Below, piece after piece: positions 1 through 8,997 of a stretch of 64,000 nucleotides of DNA; the first letter of the stretch is position 1; every line of letters starts with the position of its first letter. The notes under the pieces are model-generated. The model worked only from the letters and a program-made list of their open reading frames with translations. It ran no database searches and was not told where the DNA came from. The position numbers and the translations under genes are program-made. The DNA comes from Anaerococcus lactolyticus ATCC 51172 (GTDB taxonomy: Bacteria; Bacillota; Clostridia; Tissierellales; Peptoniphilaceae): the NCBI RefSeq assembly GCF_000156575.1, contig NZ_GG666045.1:366279-430278 (forward strand), in the 5' to 3' direction.

Positions 1-32
1 ATGGTAACTTTACCTTATTTTATTGAAAATGT

Positions 33-659
33 CTATTTAAATTTAGCTTTTACATAAAAAATCGGCATATTCTTATTTCTAAATTTTCTTTCATATTCTG
101 TTACAATAGACTTTTCTTCGGCAAGATTTCTATTAACCTCTATTATTTCCATGCCAAATTCTTGAAAATATGCTAAAGATCCTTCAAAAAAATCTTCGTT
201 ATCGGTTTTTAACTCTAGCTCTGCTCCATTTTTACAAATAACTTGGTATAATTTTAGAAAATTTTGGTGAGAAAGCCTTCTCTTGTTGTGGCGTTTTTTA
301 GGCCATGGAGTAGAAAAATTTAGATAAAGCTTTGAAATCTCATTTTGTTTAAACATATCTAGGAGGTCTTCAGCCTTGCCAACAATCCCATATACATTTG
401 TTAACTCGTTTTCTTCAATCTTTCTACAGGCAGCTACGAAGGCGTTTGTATTCATTTCCAAAGCCAGAAAATTTTTATTAGTTTCGTTTATTGCCTTACC
501 TACAATAAATTCCCCCTTGCCAGCTCCTATCTCTAATTCTATTTCATTGTTATTTTTAAATAAGTCTTTCCAAGAACCCTTATGATTTTCTGGATCAAAA
601 ATAATGTATGGGCTCTCTTGCATGGTTGGGATTGCGTGTGGTTTGTGTCTTAATCTCAT
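33..659 (-). CDS. trmB: tRNA (guanine-N7)-methyltransferase TrmB
   Basis: This cytoplasmic enzyme would use S-adenosylmethionine to make m7G46 in tRNA. The 208-residue length is normal for TrmB. The SAM-binding loop EIGAGKGEF lies near residues 43-51. The family signature near residues 112-129 reads LNFSTPWPKKRHNKRRL. Most relatives I know have Asp where this protein has Thr117 (SDPWPK), so one normally conserved polar/catalytic-region residue is changed. The C-terminal TEYERKF motif is intact. The start is an ATG preceded by a GAGG-type site. It follows degV on the same strand with a terminator-like hairpin between them, so it probably has its own or read-through expression. Family assignment is secure; the effect of Thr117 is unknown. 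Confidence 0.95.
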   Translation of the reverse strand: MRLRHKPHAIPTMQESPYIIFDPENHKGSWKDLFKNNNEIELEIGAGKGEFIVGKAINETNKNFLALEMNTNAFVAACRKIEENELTNVYGIVGKAEDLLDMFKQNEISKLYLNFSTPWPKKRHNKRRLSHQNFLKLYQVICKNGAELELKTDNEDFFEGSLAYFQEFGMEIIEVNRNLAEEKSIVTEYERKFRNKNMPIFYVKAKFK

Positions 660-671
660 AATTTACCTCAT

Positions 672-699
672 AAAAAAAAGAAAGTCGCCTTTAGCGACT
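672..699 (-). terminator. Intrinsic terminator after the degV gene
   Basis: On the minus strand AGTCGC pairs with GCGACT around a short loop (positions 683-699) and is followed by a U-rich run (672-682). It lies between the degV stop and the trmB start. Confidence 0.7.
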
Positions 700-703
700 G
701 TCC

Positions 704-1591
704 CTATATAGTTTTTTCCTCGCCCCAAAAACCTGCACCAACTGTACCTGGTCCTAGGTGGGCACCTACTGTAGTTCCAATTTCGTGGATACTTATGTTG
801 CCTTTATAATCTGGCAAAAGTTCTTTTAGAATTGATTTTAATTCTTCAGCATCTTCCTTTGAATGAGTATGAACTATAAAAATCTCATTTAGATATGGAA
901 AATCTTTTATTAACCTATTAGAAATCTGCTTAGCAAGAGATTTCATAGCCTTTTTCTTTGTTCTAATCTTATCCCTTACAACAAGTTTTCCTTCAAGGTT
1001 TACTTCTATAATAGGACAAATATTTAGAAGATTTCCAAAGGAACCTGCTGCTTTTGATAATCTTCCACCCCTGACTAAATATGTAAGGTCAGATGTAAAA
1101 AATAAAGCATTAACATTAACTCTATTTTTTGTAGCCCATTGATAAACCTCATCAATAGTCTTACCTTCATTTCTTTGCTCATTTAGAGCAAGAAGCAAAA
1201 CACCTTGGCAAGCAGTAGCTGTCAAACTATCTAAAATTAAGATTTTTCTTTCAGGATATTTTGTCTCTAACTCTTTTTTTGCCATCAGTGCTTGTTGGTA
1301 CTCACCTGTAATTCCAGATGATAAGCACATATGGAGGATATCCTTACCTTCCTTAAGCAAATCTTCAAAATAATTTATATATCTAACATAGGTGATTTGG
1401 CTTGTTGTTGCCACCGCACCATCTATCATAGCCTGATAGAAATCATCTAGCGAAAGAGTTTTTCCTAAATCATCCATATACTCTTTACCATCAATCTGGT
1501 AAGGAAAACTAATCCATTTTATATTTTCTTTTTCTAGCTCTTCCCTACTAATGTCAACAGTCGAAGTAGCACTTAGTATAAAATCACTCAT
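704..1591 (-). CDS. DegV family fatty acid-binding protein
   Basis: DegV/FakB proteins bind a fatty acid and, in FakAB systems, present it to a kinase for phosphorylation. The 295-residue length fits the family. Visible hallmarks are the TTSQ segment near residue 61, LSSGITGEYQ near residues 91-100, VRGGRLSKAAG near residues 173-183, and the C-terminal GTTVGAHLGPGTVG lipid-pocket loop. No FakA kinase gene is in the window, so the fatty acid and partner are unknown. It lies just downstream of brnQ on the same strand, with about 50 bases between them. Confidence 0.9.
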   Translation of the reverse strand: MSDFILSATSTVDISREELEKENIKWISFPYQIDGKEYMDDLGKTLSLDDFYQAMIDGAVATTSQITYVRYINYFEDLLKEGKDILHMCLSSGITGEYQQALMAKKELETKYPERKILILDSLTATACQGVLLLALNEQRNEGKTIDEVYQWATKNRVNVNALFFTSDLTYLVRGGRLSKAAGSFGNLLNICPIIEVNLEGKLVVRDKIRTKKKAMKSLAKQISNRLIKDFPYLNEIFIVHTHSKEDAEELKSILKELLPDYKGNISIHEIGTTVGAHLGPGTVGAGFWGEEKTI

Positions 1592-1641
1592 ATTTACCTC
1601 TCATAAGTCCAAATAACATCATACTTTTTATTAATAGAAAT

Positions 1642-2985
1642 TCAATTTCTAATAAACTTCTTATCAATTAATAGACCTACGATAAAGGCAATAACAGCTG
1701 GCATAACCCAAGCAAAACCTATTTCATAACCCGGAAGGCTATTGTTAGCAAAATCTAAGATCTTAACTACCATAGGTGCTTTACTAATAAAGTCTGGAGT
1801 TGTTTTTAAGAAATCCAAAAAAGCAAAAGCTGCTGTTACTCCAAGACTTATCTGGTAAACAAATTTTCTCTTCCCCATAAAAATAGAAATAATAGAAACA
1901 ACTATTAATACTATCGATATTGGATAAATGAACATTAATACTGGCAATGACAAAGTAATAATTTGTTTTAATCCAAGGTTTGCTATCAATAGTGAAACTA
2001 AGGAAAATATTACACAATATGTCTTATAGGAAAGCTTGTTTTTTAACATCTCTTCAAACATTTCTGAACATGCTGAAACAAGACCAATCGCTGTTTTTAA
2101 GCAAGCAAGAAATACTATTATTGATAAAAGTATATGACCAAGACTACCTAAGTAATGCTCAGATATTTGTGATAAAATTACCGCACCATTTTCGAAATCA
2201 TCTAGGATATTTGCAGACGCACCACCCATAAATGAAAGCCCAGTGTAAATAATTGACATAGCAAATAGACAAACCAAACCTGATTTTAAGGTTTCAAGTG
2301 CCATTGACTTTTTATCTGTCACTCCCAAGTCCTTAATACTAGAAATTATTATAATAGCAAAGGCTAGTCCAGCTGGTGCATCTAAGGTATTATAGCCATC
2401 GACAAATCCAACTGCGAGAGCATTTGACCCATACTTAGGAGTTGGCAAATTCATACCAACTGGTCCCATAGGTTTAAAAATTGTAGAAATTAATAAAATT
2501 GATAACAAAATTAAAAATAAGGGGGTCATAAACTTACCAATGGTATCAATTAGTTTTGCTTTTTTAATTGAAAAATACAAAACTAGAGCAAAAAATACCA
2601 AGGAGAATATTAAAAGGCCAAAAGAATTATAAAAACTCTCGTTTCCTTCAAATATTACTTCATAAGTTGTAGTTGCTGTTCTTGGAATGGCAAAGCCAGG
2701 ACCTATTGTTAAGTATAATAGTGTTGTAAAAAAGTAAGCAAATTTACTTCCTGCTGCCTTTGATAGGTCAAATAAACTTTCACTATCACTTGCCGCAGTT
2801 GCAACAACAGCAAGGATAGGTAGACTTACTGCCGATAACAAAAATCCAATTGTTACTAATGAAATATTGGCTCCAGATCTTTGGCCAAGTTCTAAGGGGA
2901 AGATTAAGTTTCCAGCACCAAAGAATAAGCCAAAAAGTAAGGAGCCAATTAATAAGTTTTCTGATAAAGTTAATTTTTTTCTCAT
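1642..2985 (-). CDS. brnQ: Branched-chain amino acid:cation symporter BrnQ
   Basis: This is a 447-residue integral membrane protein of the LIVCS family, which imports Leu, Ile and Val with Na+ or H+. The N-terminus has the family pattern GLFFGAGNLIFPLELGQ, and about twelve hydrophobic segments follow, ending in a short basic tail. It ends before degV and starts about 56 bases after the ArsC-like gene, which suggests co-transcription. The window also encodes a complete Liv ABC transporter, so the cell has two routes for branched-chain amino acids. No T-box is seen upstream of this gene. Confidence 0.94.
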   Translation of the reverse strand: MRKKLTLSENLLIGSLLFGLFFGAGNLIFPLELGQRSGANISLVTIGFLLSAVSLPILAVVATAASDSESLFDLSKAAGSKFAYFFTTLLYLTIGPGFAIPRTATTTYEVIFEGNESFYNSFGLLIFSLVFFALVLYFSIKKAKLIDTIGKFMTPLFLILLSILLISTIFKPMGPVGMNLPTPKYGSNALAVGFVDGYNTLDAPAGLAFAIIIISSIKDLGVTDKKSMALETLKSGLVCLFAMSIIYTGLSFMGGASANILDDFENGAVILSQISEHYLGSLGHILLSIIVFLACLKTAIGLVSACSEMFEEMLKNKLSYKTYCVIFSLVSLLIANLGLKQIITLSLPVLMFIYPISIVLIVVSIISIFMGKRKFVYQISLGVTAAFAFLDFLKTTPDFISKAPMVVKILDFANNSLPGYEIGFAWVMPAVIAFIVGLLIDKKFIRN

Positions 2986-3041
2986 ATCTAACCCCTAAAG
3001 TTTTTTATATGATACACCTTTATCAGTTAATCTGCAATTAC

Positions 3042-3392
3042 TTATAATGAATCAACGTATTTTTTTACATCAGGACCAACTAAAATTTTCCCATCATCCA
3101 AGAAAAGAATAGGTCTTTTTACAAGCATTCCATCTGAGGCAAGTTTTTCATATTTTTCCTCAAGGCTCATTCCATCAAGCTTATCTTTTAGATTTTCTTG
3201 TCTATAGATCATTCCAGATGTATTAAAAAATCTTTTAATATCATAGTCTGTTGCCTCATGCCATTTTTTTATTTCTTCCTTAGTTGGGTTGTCCTCCTTA
3301 ATATCCCTTAATTCATATTTTAATTTTTTCTCATCCATTGTTTTTAAAACACCCTTGCAAGTTGAGCACTTGCTGTAGCAAATAATTTTCAT
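3042..3392 (-). CDS. ArsC/Spx-family thioredoxin-fold protein
   Basis: The 116-residue protein starts with a CSTC redox motif (Cys9 and Cys12) typical of the ArsC/Spx/YffB superfamily. It also has the conserved C-terminal KRPILFLDDGKILVG stretch, whose Arg-Pro is the family cis-proline region. It could be an arsenate reductase-like or YffB-like glutathione/thiol-dependent reductase, or a Spx-type regulator. It lacks arsenic-resistance neighbours, so a general redox role is more likely. A good GGAGG site precedes the ATG. Confidence 0.85.
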   Translation of the reverse strand: MKIICYSKCSTCKGVLKTMDEKKLKYELRDIKEDNPTKEEIKKWHEATDYDIKRFFNTSGMIYRQENLKDKLDGMSLEEKYEKLASDGMLVKRPILFLDDGKILVGPDVKKYVDSL

Positions 3393-3481
3393 ATTTCCTC
3401 CTTTTATTCTTTAATATTTTACCCATAGTCCACTTAAACTAACCTAAGCAATTTTATACTTACTTATTTTATACAAAAAAT

Positions 3482-5260
3482 TTATTTCTCTCCAATTTTT
3501 CCCTTATCAGCAGCCATTATCGCGAGTATAGATGTGATAATGAAATTCCCCTTGCTAAAGCAAGTGTACCTGCTTTCCCAGTGTGTTGCATACTTAGATT
3601 TGTAATTTCTAAGCCCCTTAAATGGATATAAACTATCTGCATATTTAAATATAAATGATGCGATTCTTTCTGATAAATAAGCAGATTTATAGATTCCAAC
3701 ATTAGATAGGGGCGCCATTCCCAAATTAAAATACTTATAATTATTTTCTTGGGCATAGATAAACAAGTTTAAAAATAAATAATCCATCATGGAATTTACA
3801 TTCATATCCGTATCATAACGCATCAGATCTATAGTCATTATTTTATCATCATAATTTGGCATCAAACTCGTAAAAGCTGTTATTTCTTTGTTCTCATCAA
3901 GCACAAAAGCTATACTAGAATCATTTAAGTAGGATCTATCAAAAAATCCTAAGGAAAATCCTTTTTCTTCCCTACCCTTTAGCCACTTATCGGAAATGAT
4001 TTTAAGCCTATCGAAAGTTATATCATCAAAGGGTGGGGTTACAATTTTAAATTCATACCCATCTTTTTCAAACCTATTTAAAATATTACGCAGACTAGAT
4101 TTTTTTCTTCCAGCCAAACTAAATTCTCCTAGGTCTAGAAAGGCATTTTCTCCAAACTTCATAAAATCGTAACCATAATCGTGAAGCAAGAAGGTAAATT
4201 CCCTGCCCACTTCATAAAAAATAGGATTTAAGGATAAGACTTCACACTTCTTTATAAATTCATTTAAGCCTTCTTCGAGAAATTCCTTATTGCCAATTGG
4301 CTCACCCATTACTATTATCTTATTATTTACTACTTGATATATGAAGGCCAAGAGTCTTTTATCCTCTTTTTTATAATAATAAATATACTTATCCCCAAGT
4401 AGCCCCAGACCTGCGGATGTTGAAGAATTTAAATTATTTTCCTTCAAAAATTCCTTATATATCTTTAGGTCAGGATTTTCTAAAAACTCATCATGGCCTT
4501 TCATATACAAGAGAATCATCCTTAAGGCAAGAGCCATGGCAAAGAATGTAAGGGTAAAAAATATAAATTTATATGTTAATGGAATGGTTAAAAGAGGTCT
4601 AGTCTTAAATGTATTTTTAAAATAAATTATTATCCAAAAACCACCAAAGACAAGATCAATTAAAACTTCCTCCATACTATAAATGAAGCTTTCTTTAACT
4701 AGGGTTTCCCTTGTAAAATATGTCAATAATACCATTATTATTAGTGGGATGAGAGATATAAATGTCTCACCTACCAAATAGAGATAAATTCCAGTAAAAC
4801 CTATTAAAAAATAAAGAATTTTTTCTATTCTTTTCTGTCTTGCAAAAGAAAGTCTTGATGCTACTATAAATAGAAAACCTGTCATTAGTTCGGCAACGGA
4901 CCTAAACAACCCTACTGTGACATAAGAAAATTCATTAAATGGAAAATAGGATAAAAATCCACCAACATCAGCACTTAATATAAAGACCAAGCCATAAAAG
5001 CCTATAAAAACAGAATTTATTTTTTGAATAGCCTCTTTAAAAAGTCTTGCTGCAATTTCGCCATAATTTTCCTTAATTTTTATAAAAAATCCCTTGAACT
5101 TCAAGAATACCTTAAAGAAAAAACCCAAGAGGGCAACGCCAAGTAAAACCCTGACCCATATATCCAAGGCAGATTTGGCTATATAATAAAGTGAAATTGA
5201 TATTATAGATAATATTAAAATATTTATTATTCCCTGCCTATATTCTTTTATTTTTTTCAT
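3482..5260 (-). CDS. MprF-like aminoacyl-phosphatidylglycerol synthase, short form
   Basis: The 592-residue protein has about seven to eight membrane segments in its first 250 residues. They are followed by a cytoplasmic GNAT-like DUF2156 domain (about residues 265-575) with the family motifs GDKYIYYY, GEPIGNKEF and FNLGMAPLSNVG. MprF proteins transfer Lys or Ala from tRNA to phosphatidylglycerol and flip the product, lowering surface charge and raising resistance to cationic peptides. Full MprF has about 14 membrane segments and 840 residues, so most of the flippase part is absent here. The downstream end of the alpha/beta hydrolase gene overlaps the start by four bases, so the two are translationally coupled. 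Confidence 0.8.
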   Translation of the reverse strand: MKKIKEYRQGIINILILSIISISLYYIAKSALDIWVRVLLGVALLGFFFKVFLKFKGFFIKIKENYGEIAARLFKEAIQKINSVFIGFYGLVFILSADVGGFLSYFPFNEFSYVTVGLFRSVAELMTGFLFIVASRLSFARQKRIEKILYFLIGFTGIYLYLVGETFISLIPLIIMVLLTYFTRETLVKESFIYSMEEVLIDLVFGGFWIIIYFKNTFKTRPLLTIPLTYKFIFFTLTFFAMALALRMILLYMKGHDEFLENPDLKIYKEFLKENNLNSSTSAGLGLLGDKYIYYYKKEDKRLLAFIYQVVNNKIIVMGEPIGNKEFLEEGLNEFIKKCEVLSLNPIFYEVGREFTFLLHDYGYDFMKFGENAFLDLGEFSLAGRKKSSLRNILNRFEKDGYEFKIVTPPFDDITFDRLKIISDKWLKGREEKGFSLGFFDRSYLNDSSIAFVLDENKEITAFTSLMPNYDDKIMTIDLMRYDTDMNVNSMMDYLFLNLFIYAQENNYKYFNLGMAPLSNVGIYKSAYLSERIASFIFKYADSLYPFKGLRNYKSKYATHWESRYTCFSKGNFIITSILAIMAADKGKIGEK

Positions 5261-5958
5261 AAGTCTCCTTTCAAAAATTTATATACCAACTTATTAAATA
5301 TCTCAGATGATGTCCTTGCCAACCTATGTCCTTGGTTTTTAATAATCACTAGCCTCGAATTTTTAATATTTCTAGCAATTTTTTTAATATGGGATATCCT
5401 TATTAAATCTCTAGATCCTACTAATATTAAAGTGTCCTTATCAATATTCCTCAAATCTTTTATATCAATTTTTAAGTCTGTTAACAAAAGGTTGGCTACT
5501 CTCTTATTCCTTTTAAAAAAAGGCAGAATCGACCACAAAATATTTTCCAAAATCATTATGACTTTTGCAGGAAAAGTTATACCCTTAAACCTAGCATTCG
5601 GTGCGTTTAAAATCATCTTATTAATCTTATCTGGGAATAATTTATTAAAAATCAAACAGAGGTTTGCCCCATCAGAAAAACCTAAAAGGTTAGCTTTTTT
5701 TATGCCCATTTGGTCAAAAACTTCATTTAAATCATTTGCCAAAAGGTCAAAGTTAAGTCTCCCCTTTGTATTTGTAGAAAATCCATGATCTCTAAAATCT
5801 ATCAATATAAGGTGAAAATACTTTGATAAGTAACCTATTTGATATTCAAAATAAGTCATATCTCCATCATTGCCATGAAGAAGAAATAAATCTTCACCAG
5901 AACCATATTCCTTATAGTATATCCTTGTCTTATCTTTCAGAATTATTTCATTTCCCAT
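5257..5958 (-). CDS. Alpha/beta hydrolase
   Basis: The 233-residue protein has the fold's oxyanion HGNDGD segment near residue 29. The nucleophile elbow GFSDG has Ser95, a plausible acid is in GSRD near residue 184, and the catalytic His is in NQGHR near residue 211. The substrate cannot be told from sequence. Its stop overlaps the start of the MprF-like gene by four bases (ATGA), so it may act on a lipid or aminoacyl-lipid made by that enzyme; some bacteria pair an aminoacyl-PG hydrolase with MprF. That link is inference from the overlap. Confidence 0.85.
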   Translation of the reverse strand: MGNEIILKDKTRIYYKEYGSGEDLFLLHGNDGDMTYFEYQIGYLSKYFHLILIDFRDHGFSTNTKGRLNFDLLANDLNEVFDQMGIKKANLLGFSDGANLCLIFNKLFPDKINKMILNAPNARFKGITFPAKVIMILENILWSILPFFKRNKRVANLLLTDLKIDIKDLRNIDKDTLILVGSRDLIRISHIKKIARNIKNSRLVIIKNQGHRLARTSSEIFNKLVYKFLKGDL

Positions 5959-6053
5959 AAGTACCTCTGCCTATATTATATCCTATTGTAAGTAAATGTT
6001 ATAAATAAGTGAATAATATTTTTTATCTTGTATGATATTTAAAGGAGGAAATT

Positions 6054-7421
6054 ATGAAATTTAATTATAGATATAAAGAAATAAACCAAATTAATTTTGC
6101 CTTTAAAGATAAAAATGAACTTGAATTTTTTAAGGGTGATAAAGGAGAAGTCCTTGCTTTTCATGGGAAAATAATCCTAGGTCTTGGTGAAGAGGATAAG
6201 TTTAATAAAGAAATTTTTAAGGAAGCTATTTGCAGTTTAGGAAAATTCCTTAAGGACAAAGACGTAAAAGAGATTTCAATAAAGGAAAACTCAACAGGTC
6301 TTGATGATAAAGATTTTGTCCTTAGCTTAGCAGAGGCACTTATTGTTTCTTCATATGACTTTAATTATTATAAGTCAGATAAAAAAGAAAATTTATTTGA
6401 AGTTGTTAATTTAGATGAAAGCTTTAATGAGTTTGAAGCTGATGTAGACGAACTTCAAAAAGTTCTATGTGGCCAATTTTTAACTCGTGACCTTGTAAAC
6501 CTTAGATCAAATGACATTTATCCAGAAACTTTAGCTCAAAAAGCATCTGAAAACTTATCAGATCTTGGGGTTAAGGTTACAATTTATGGCAAGGATGAGA
6601 TTCTAAGTATGGGCTTGACTGCCTTTTATGAAGTGGCAAAGGGTTCAGATAAGGAACCTAAGTTTATAGTTATGGAATATTTCCATGGTCAAAAAGATAA
6701 GGCGCCACTCGCTCTTGTTGGCAAGGGTCTCACCTACGATGCTGGTGGTTATTCAATCAAAACATCAAATGGTATGAAAACTATGAATTCTGATATGGGT
6801 GGGTCTGGCTCTGTTATTGGTGCCATGAAAGCAATCGCCCTAAATAAGTTACAAGTAAATGTCGTTGCAATAGTTGCTGCTTGTGAAAATTTAATTTCAG
6901 GCAGGGCTTATAAGCCAGGCGATATTATAAAAGCTCGTAATGGTATGACAATAGATGTGGATAATACAGACGCTGAGGGAAGAATCACCTTAGCTGACGC
7001 TGTAAATTATGCTGCTACTGAATATAAACCTGCCCTTATAGTTGATCTTGCTACTCTTACAGGTGCTGCTATTGGCGCACTTGGTGAAACTTATACTGCT
7101 TCTATCACAAATAACGAAGAAGCCTTCAAAAAAGTTCTTAGAGCAAGTAAAAAAGTTGACGAAAAAATTTGGCTTTTACCAAACGATCCGTTTTATAAAA
7201 CTTACAATGAATCAGAAAATGGCGATGTGAAAAACTCAGGTGGACCAAAGGCAGGCTCTATAACTGCTGGTCAATTTATAGAAAACTTCGTTGAAGCTTA
7301 TCCTTGGGTACACTTAGATATAGCAGGAACTGCTTACCTATCAGCTCCACAAGGTATTAACAGCAAGGGAGCTACAGGAGTCCATGTTAAGACTCTCTAT
7401 GAATTAGCTAAAGAATTTTAA
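6054..7421 (+). CDS. pepA: Leucyl aminopeptidase (M17 family)
   Basis: The 455-residue cytosolic metallopeptidase removes N-terminal amino acids such as Leu using two divalent metals. The catalytic domain carries the metal-binding GKGLTYDAGGYS and MNSDMGGSG motifs and the hallmark NTDAEGR near residue 303. The N-terminal domain is divergent, as is usual. The ATG follows a strong AAAGGAGGAAATT site. It is divergent from the hydrolase/MprF pair and ends at a bidirectional terminator shared with livF. Confidence 0.95.
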   Translation: MKFNYRYKEINQINFAFKDKNELEFFKGDKGEVLAFHGKIILGLGEEDKFNKEIFKEAICSLGKFLKDKDVKEISIKENSTGLDDKDFVLSLAEALIVSSYDFNYYKSDKKENLFEVVNLDESFNEFEADVDELQKVLCGQFLTRDLVNLRSNDIYPETLAQKASENLSDLGVKVTIYGKDEILSMGLTAFYEVAKGSDKEPKFIVMEYFHGQKDKAPLALVGKGLTYDAGGYSIKTSNGMKTMNSDMGGSGSVIGAMKAIALNKLQVNVVAIVAACENLISGRAYKPGDIIKARNGMTIDVDNTDAEGRITLADAVNYAATEYKPALIVDLATLTGAAIGALGETYTASITNNEEAFKKVLRASKKVDEKIWLLPNDPFYKTYNESENGDVKNSGGPKAGSITAGQFIENFVEAYPWVHLDIAGTAYLSAPQGINSKGATGVHVKTLYELAKEF

Positions 7422-7424
7422 GAA

Positions 7425-7468
7425 AATAAGCCCCTCTTTCTGGTTTTTCCAGCAAAGAGAGGCTTATT
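7425..7468. terminator. Bidirectional terminator between pepA and livF
   Basis: AATAAGCC and GGCTTATT pair outside a CCTCTTT/AAAGAG stem, with an A-rich 5' side and a T-rich 3' side. It can therefore serve convergent pepA (+) and livF (-). Confidence 0.8.
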
Positions 7469-7479
7469 ATTTTTGGATT

Positions 7480-8193
7480 TTATACGCCAAGGTAGGCTGC
7501 TTTTACGTCAGGATCAGATTTTAAATCTGAAGCCTTTCCTTCTTTTACAATTTTTCCAGTCTCTAATACATAGGCTCTGTCGGCTATATCAAGAGCTAGA
7601 TTTGCATTTTGTTCAACAAGTAAAATAGTTCTGCCTTCTTCTTTTAGAATTCTGATTGTCTCAAAAATCTTATCTACGAATAAAGGCGAAAGTCCCATGG
7701 AAGGTTCATCTAACAAGAGTACCTTTGGATTTGTAAGTAGGGCTCTTCCCATAGCTAGCATTTGCTGTTCACCACCAGAAAGTGTGCCTGCCTTTTGATT
7801 TTTCCTTTCCTTAAGAACTGGAAAAAGCTTGTAAATTTTTTCTAATTCTGCCTTAAGTTCATCAGGATTTAGCCCTGCAGAAATTGATCCGAGTTTTAGG
7901 TTGTCCTCTACTGAAAGACCCTTGAAAACTCTTCTTCCCTCTGGGACTTGGGCAAGGCCCTCCCTAGTGATTTGAAAAGCCTTTTTCTTCTTTATTGATT
8001 TATCATTAAAGTATACATCCCCTTCTTGAACAGCTAAAAGTCCAGAAATGGTTTGAAGGGTAGTAGTTTTACCTGCACCATTGGCACCGATTAAAGAAAC
8101 TACCTCGCCTTCCTCAACCCTAAGGCTAATTCCCTTTAATGCCTTGATGTTTCCATAAGAAACACTTAAATTCTCTATTCTTAAAATACTCAT
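7480..8193 (-). CDS. livF: Branched-chain amino acid ABC transporter ATP-binding protein LivF
   Basis: The 237-residue ATPase has Walker A GANGAGKTT near residues 36-44, the signature LSGGEQQ near residue 140, and Walker B LLLDEPSMGLSP, which is the LivF-type sequence. It energises import of Leu/Ile/Val with LivG. It is the last gene of the livJHMGF operon and starts about 13 bases after livG. Confidence 0.95.
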   Translation of the reverse strand: MSILRIENLSVSYGNIKALKGISLRVEEGEVVSLIGANGAGKTTTLQTISGLLAVQEGDVYFNDKSIKKKKAFQITREGLAQVPEGRRVFKGLSVEDNLKLGSISAGLNPDELKAELEKIYKLFPVLKERKNQKAGTLSGGEQQMLAMGRALLTNPKVLLLDEPSMGLSPLFVDKIFETIRILKEEGRTILLVEQNANLALDIADRAYVLETGKIVKEGKASDLKSDPDVKAAYLGV

Positions 8194-8205
8194 TCTTTCC
8201 TCTTT

Positions 8206-8997
8206 CTAGCTTCCAAGGTAGGCCCTTACAACTTCTTTATTAGAGATAACTTCTCTTGGATTGCCCTGGGCTAAAATTTCGCCATAATTTAAAACTATAA
8301 GTCTATCGGTAATACCTAAAACAAGGTTCATATCATGCTCTATAAGCAAGATTGATACACCAGTATTTTCTCTTATTACTCTTATTGAATCCATCAAATC
8401 TTGAGTTTCAGACTCATTCATTCCTGCTGCAGGCTCATCTAGCAATAAGACCTTAGGACGAGTTGCCATAGCCCTAGCTATTTCTAGTTTTCTTTGGGCA
8501 CCATATGGGAGAGATCCCGCGAGGGTCATATAATATTTTTCCAAATCAAATAGTCTAAGGATATCTTTTGCCATTTTAGTTGCTTCTTTTTCTTCCTTCC
8601 AATAAGATGGAAGTCTAAACATACCAGTTAAAACTCCATATTCCATATATTGGTTCATGGCAAGTTTTACATTGTCAAGGACAGTTAAGTTATCAAATAA
8701 TCTTATATTTTGAAAAGTTCTTGCAACTCCGAGTTTGGACAATTTGTCTGGTGAAGTTCCATTTACTTTTTTTCCATCGAGAATAATTTCCCCACTTGTA
8801 GGTGTATATACACCTGAAAGCATATTAAAAAGTGTAGTCTTGCCTGCACCATTTGGTCCAATCAATCCTAAAAGTTCACCTTTTTTAATTTTGAAACTTA
8901 CATTCTCTACTGCCTTAAGTCCTCCAAAAGAGATGCCAAGATTATTTATTTCAAGAACATTTTCACTTACTACTTCCTTACTATTCACCTTCAACAT
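8206..8997 (-). CDS. livG: Branched-chain amino acid ABC transporter ATP-binding protein LivG
   Basis: The 263-residue ATPase has Walker A GPNGAGKTT, the atypical LivG signature LPYGAQRKLEIARA, and Walker B LLLDEPAAGMNE. These separate it from LivF. Its first bases overlap the end of livM by 17 bases, so the genes are translationally coupled. The N-terminus has about 15 residues before the usual start of the ABC domain. Confidence 0.95.
   Translation of the reverse strand: MLKVNSKEVVSENVLEINNLGISFGGLKAVENVSFKIKKGELLGLIGPNGAGKTTLFNMLSGVYTPTSGEIILDGKKVNGTSPDKLSKLGVARTFQNIRLFDNLTVLDNVKLAMNQYMEYGVLTGMFRLPSYWKEEKEATKMAKDILRLFDLEKYYMTLAGSLPYGAQRKLEIARAMATRPKVLLLDEPAAGMNESETQDLMDSIRVIRENTGVSILLIEHDMNLVLGITDRLIVLNYGEILAQGNPREVISNKEVVRAYLGS

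Noticed and set aside
1..32. Possible gene at the left edge
   Set aside because: Only 32 bases, no usable frame evidence.
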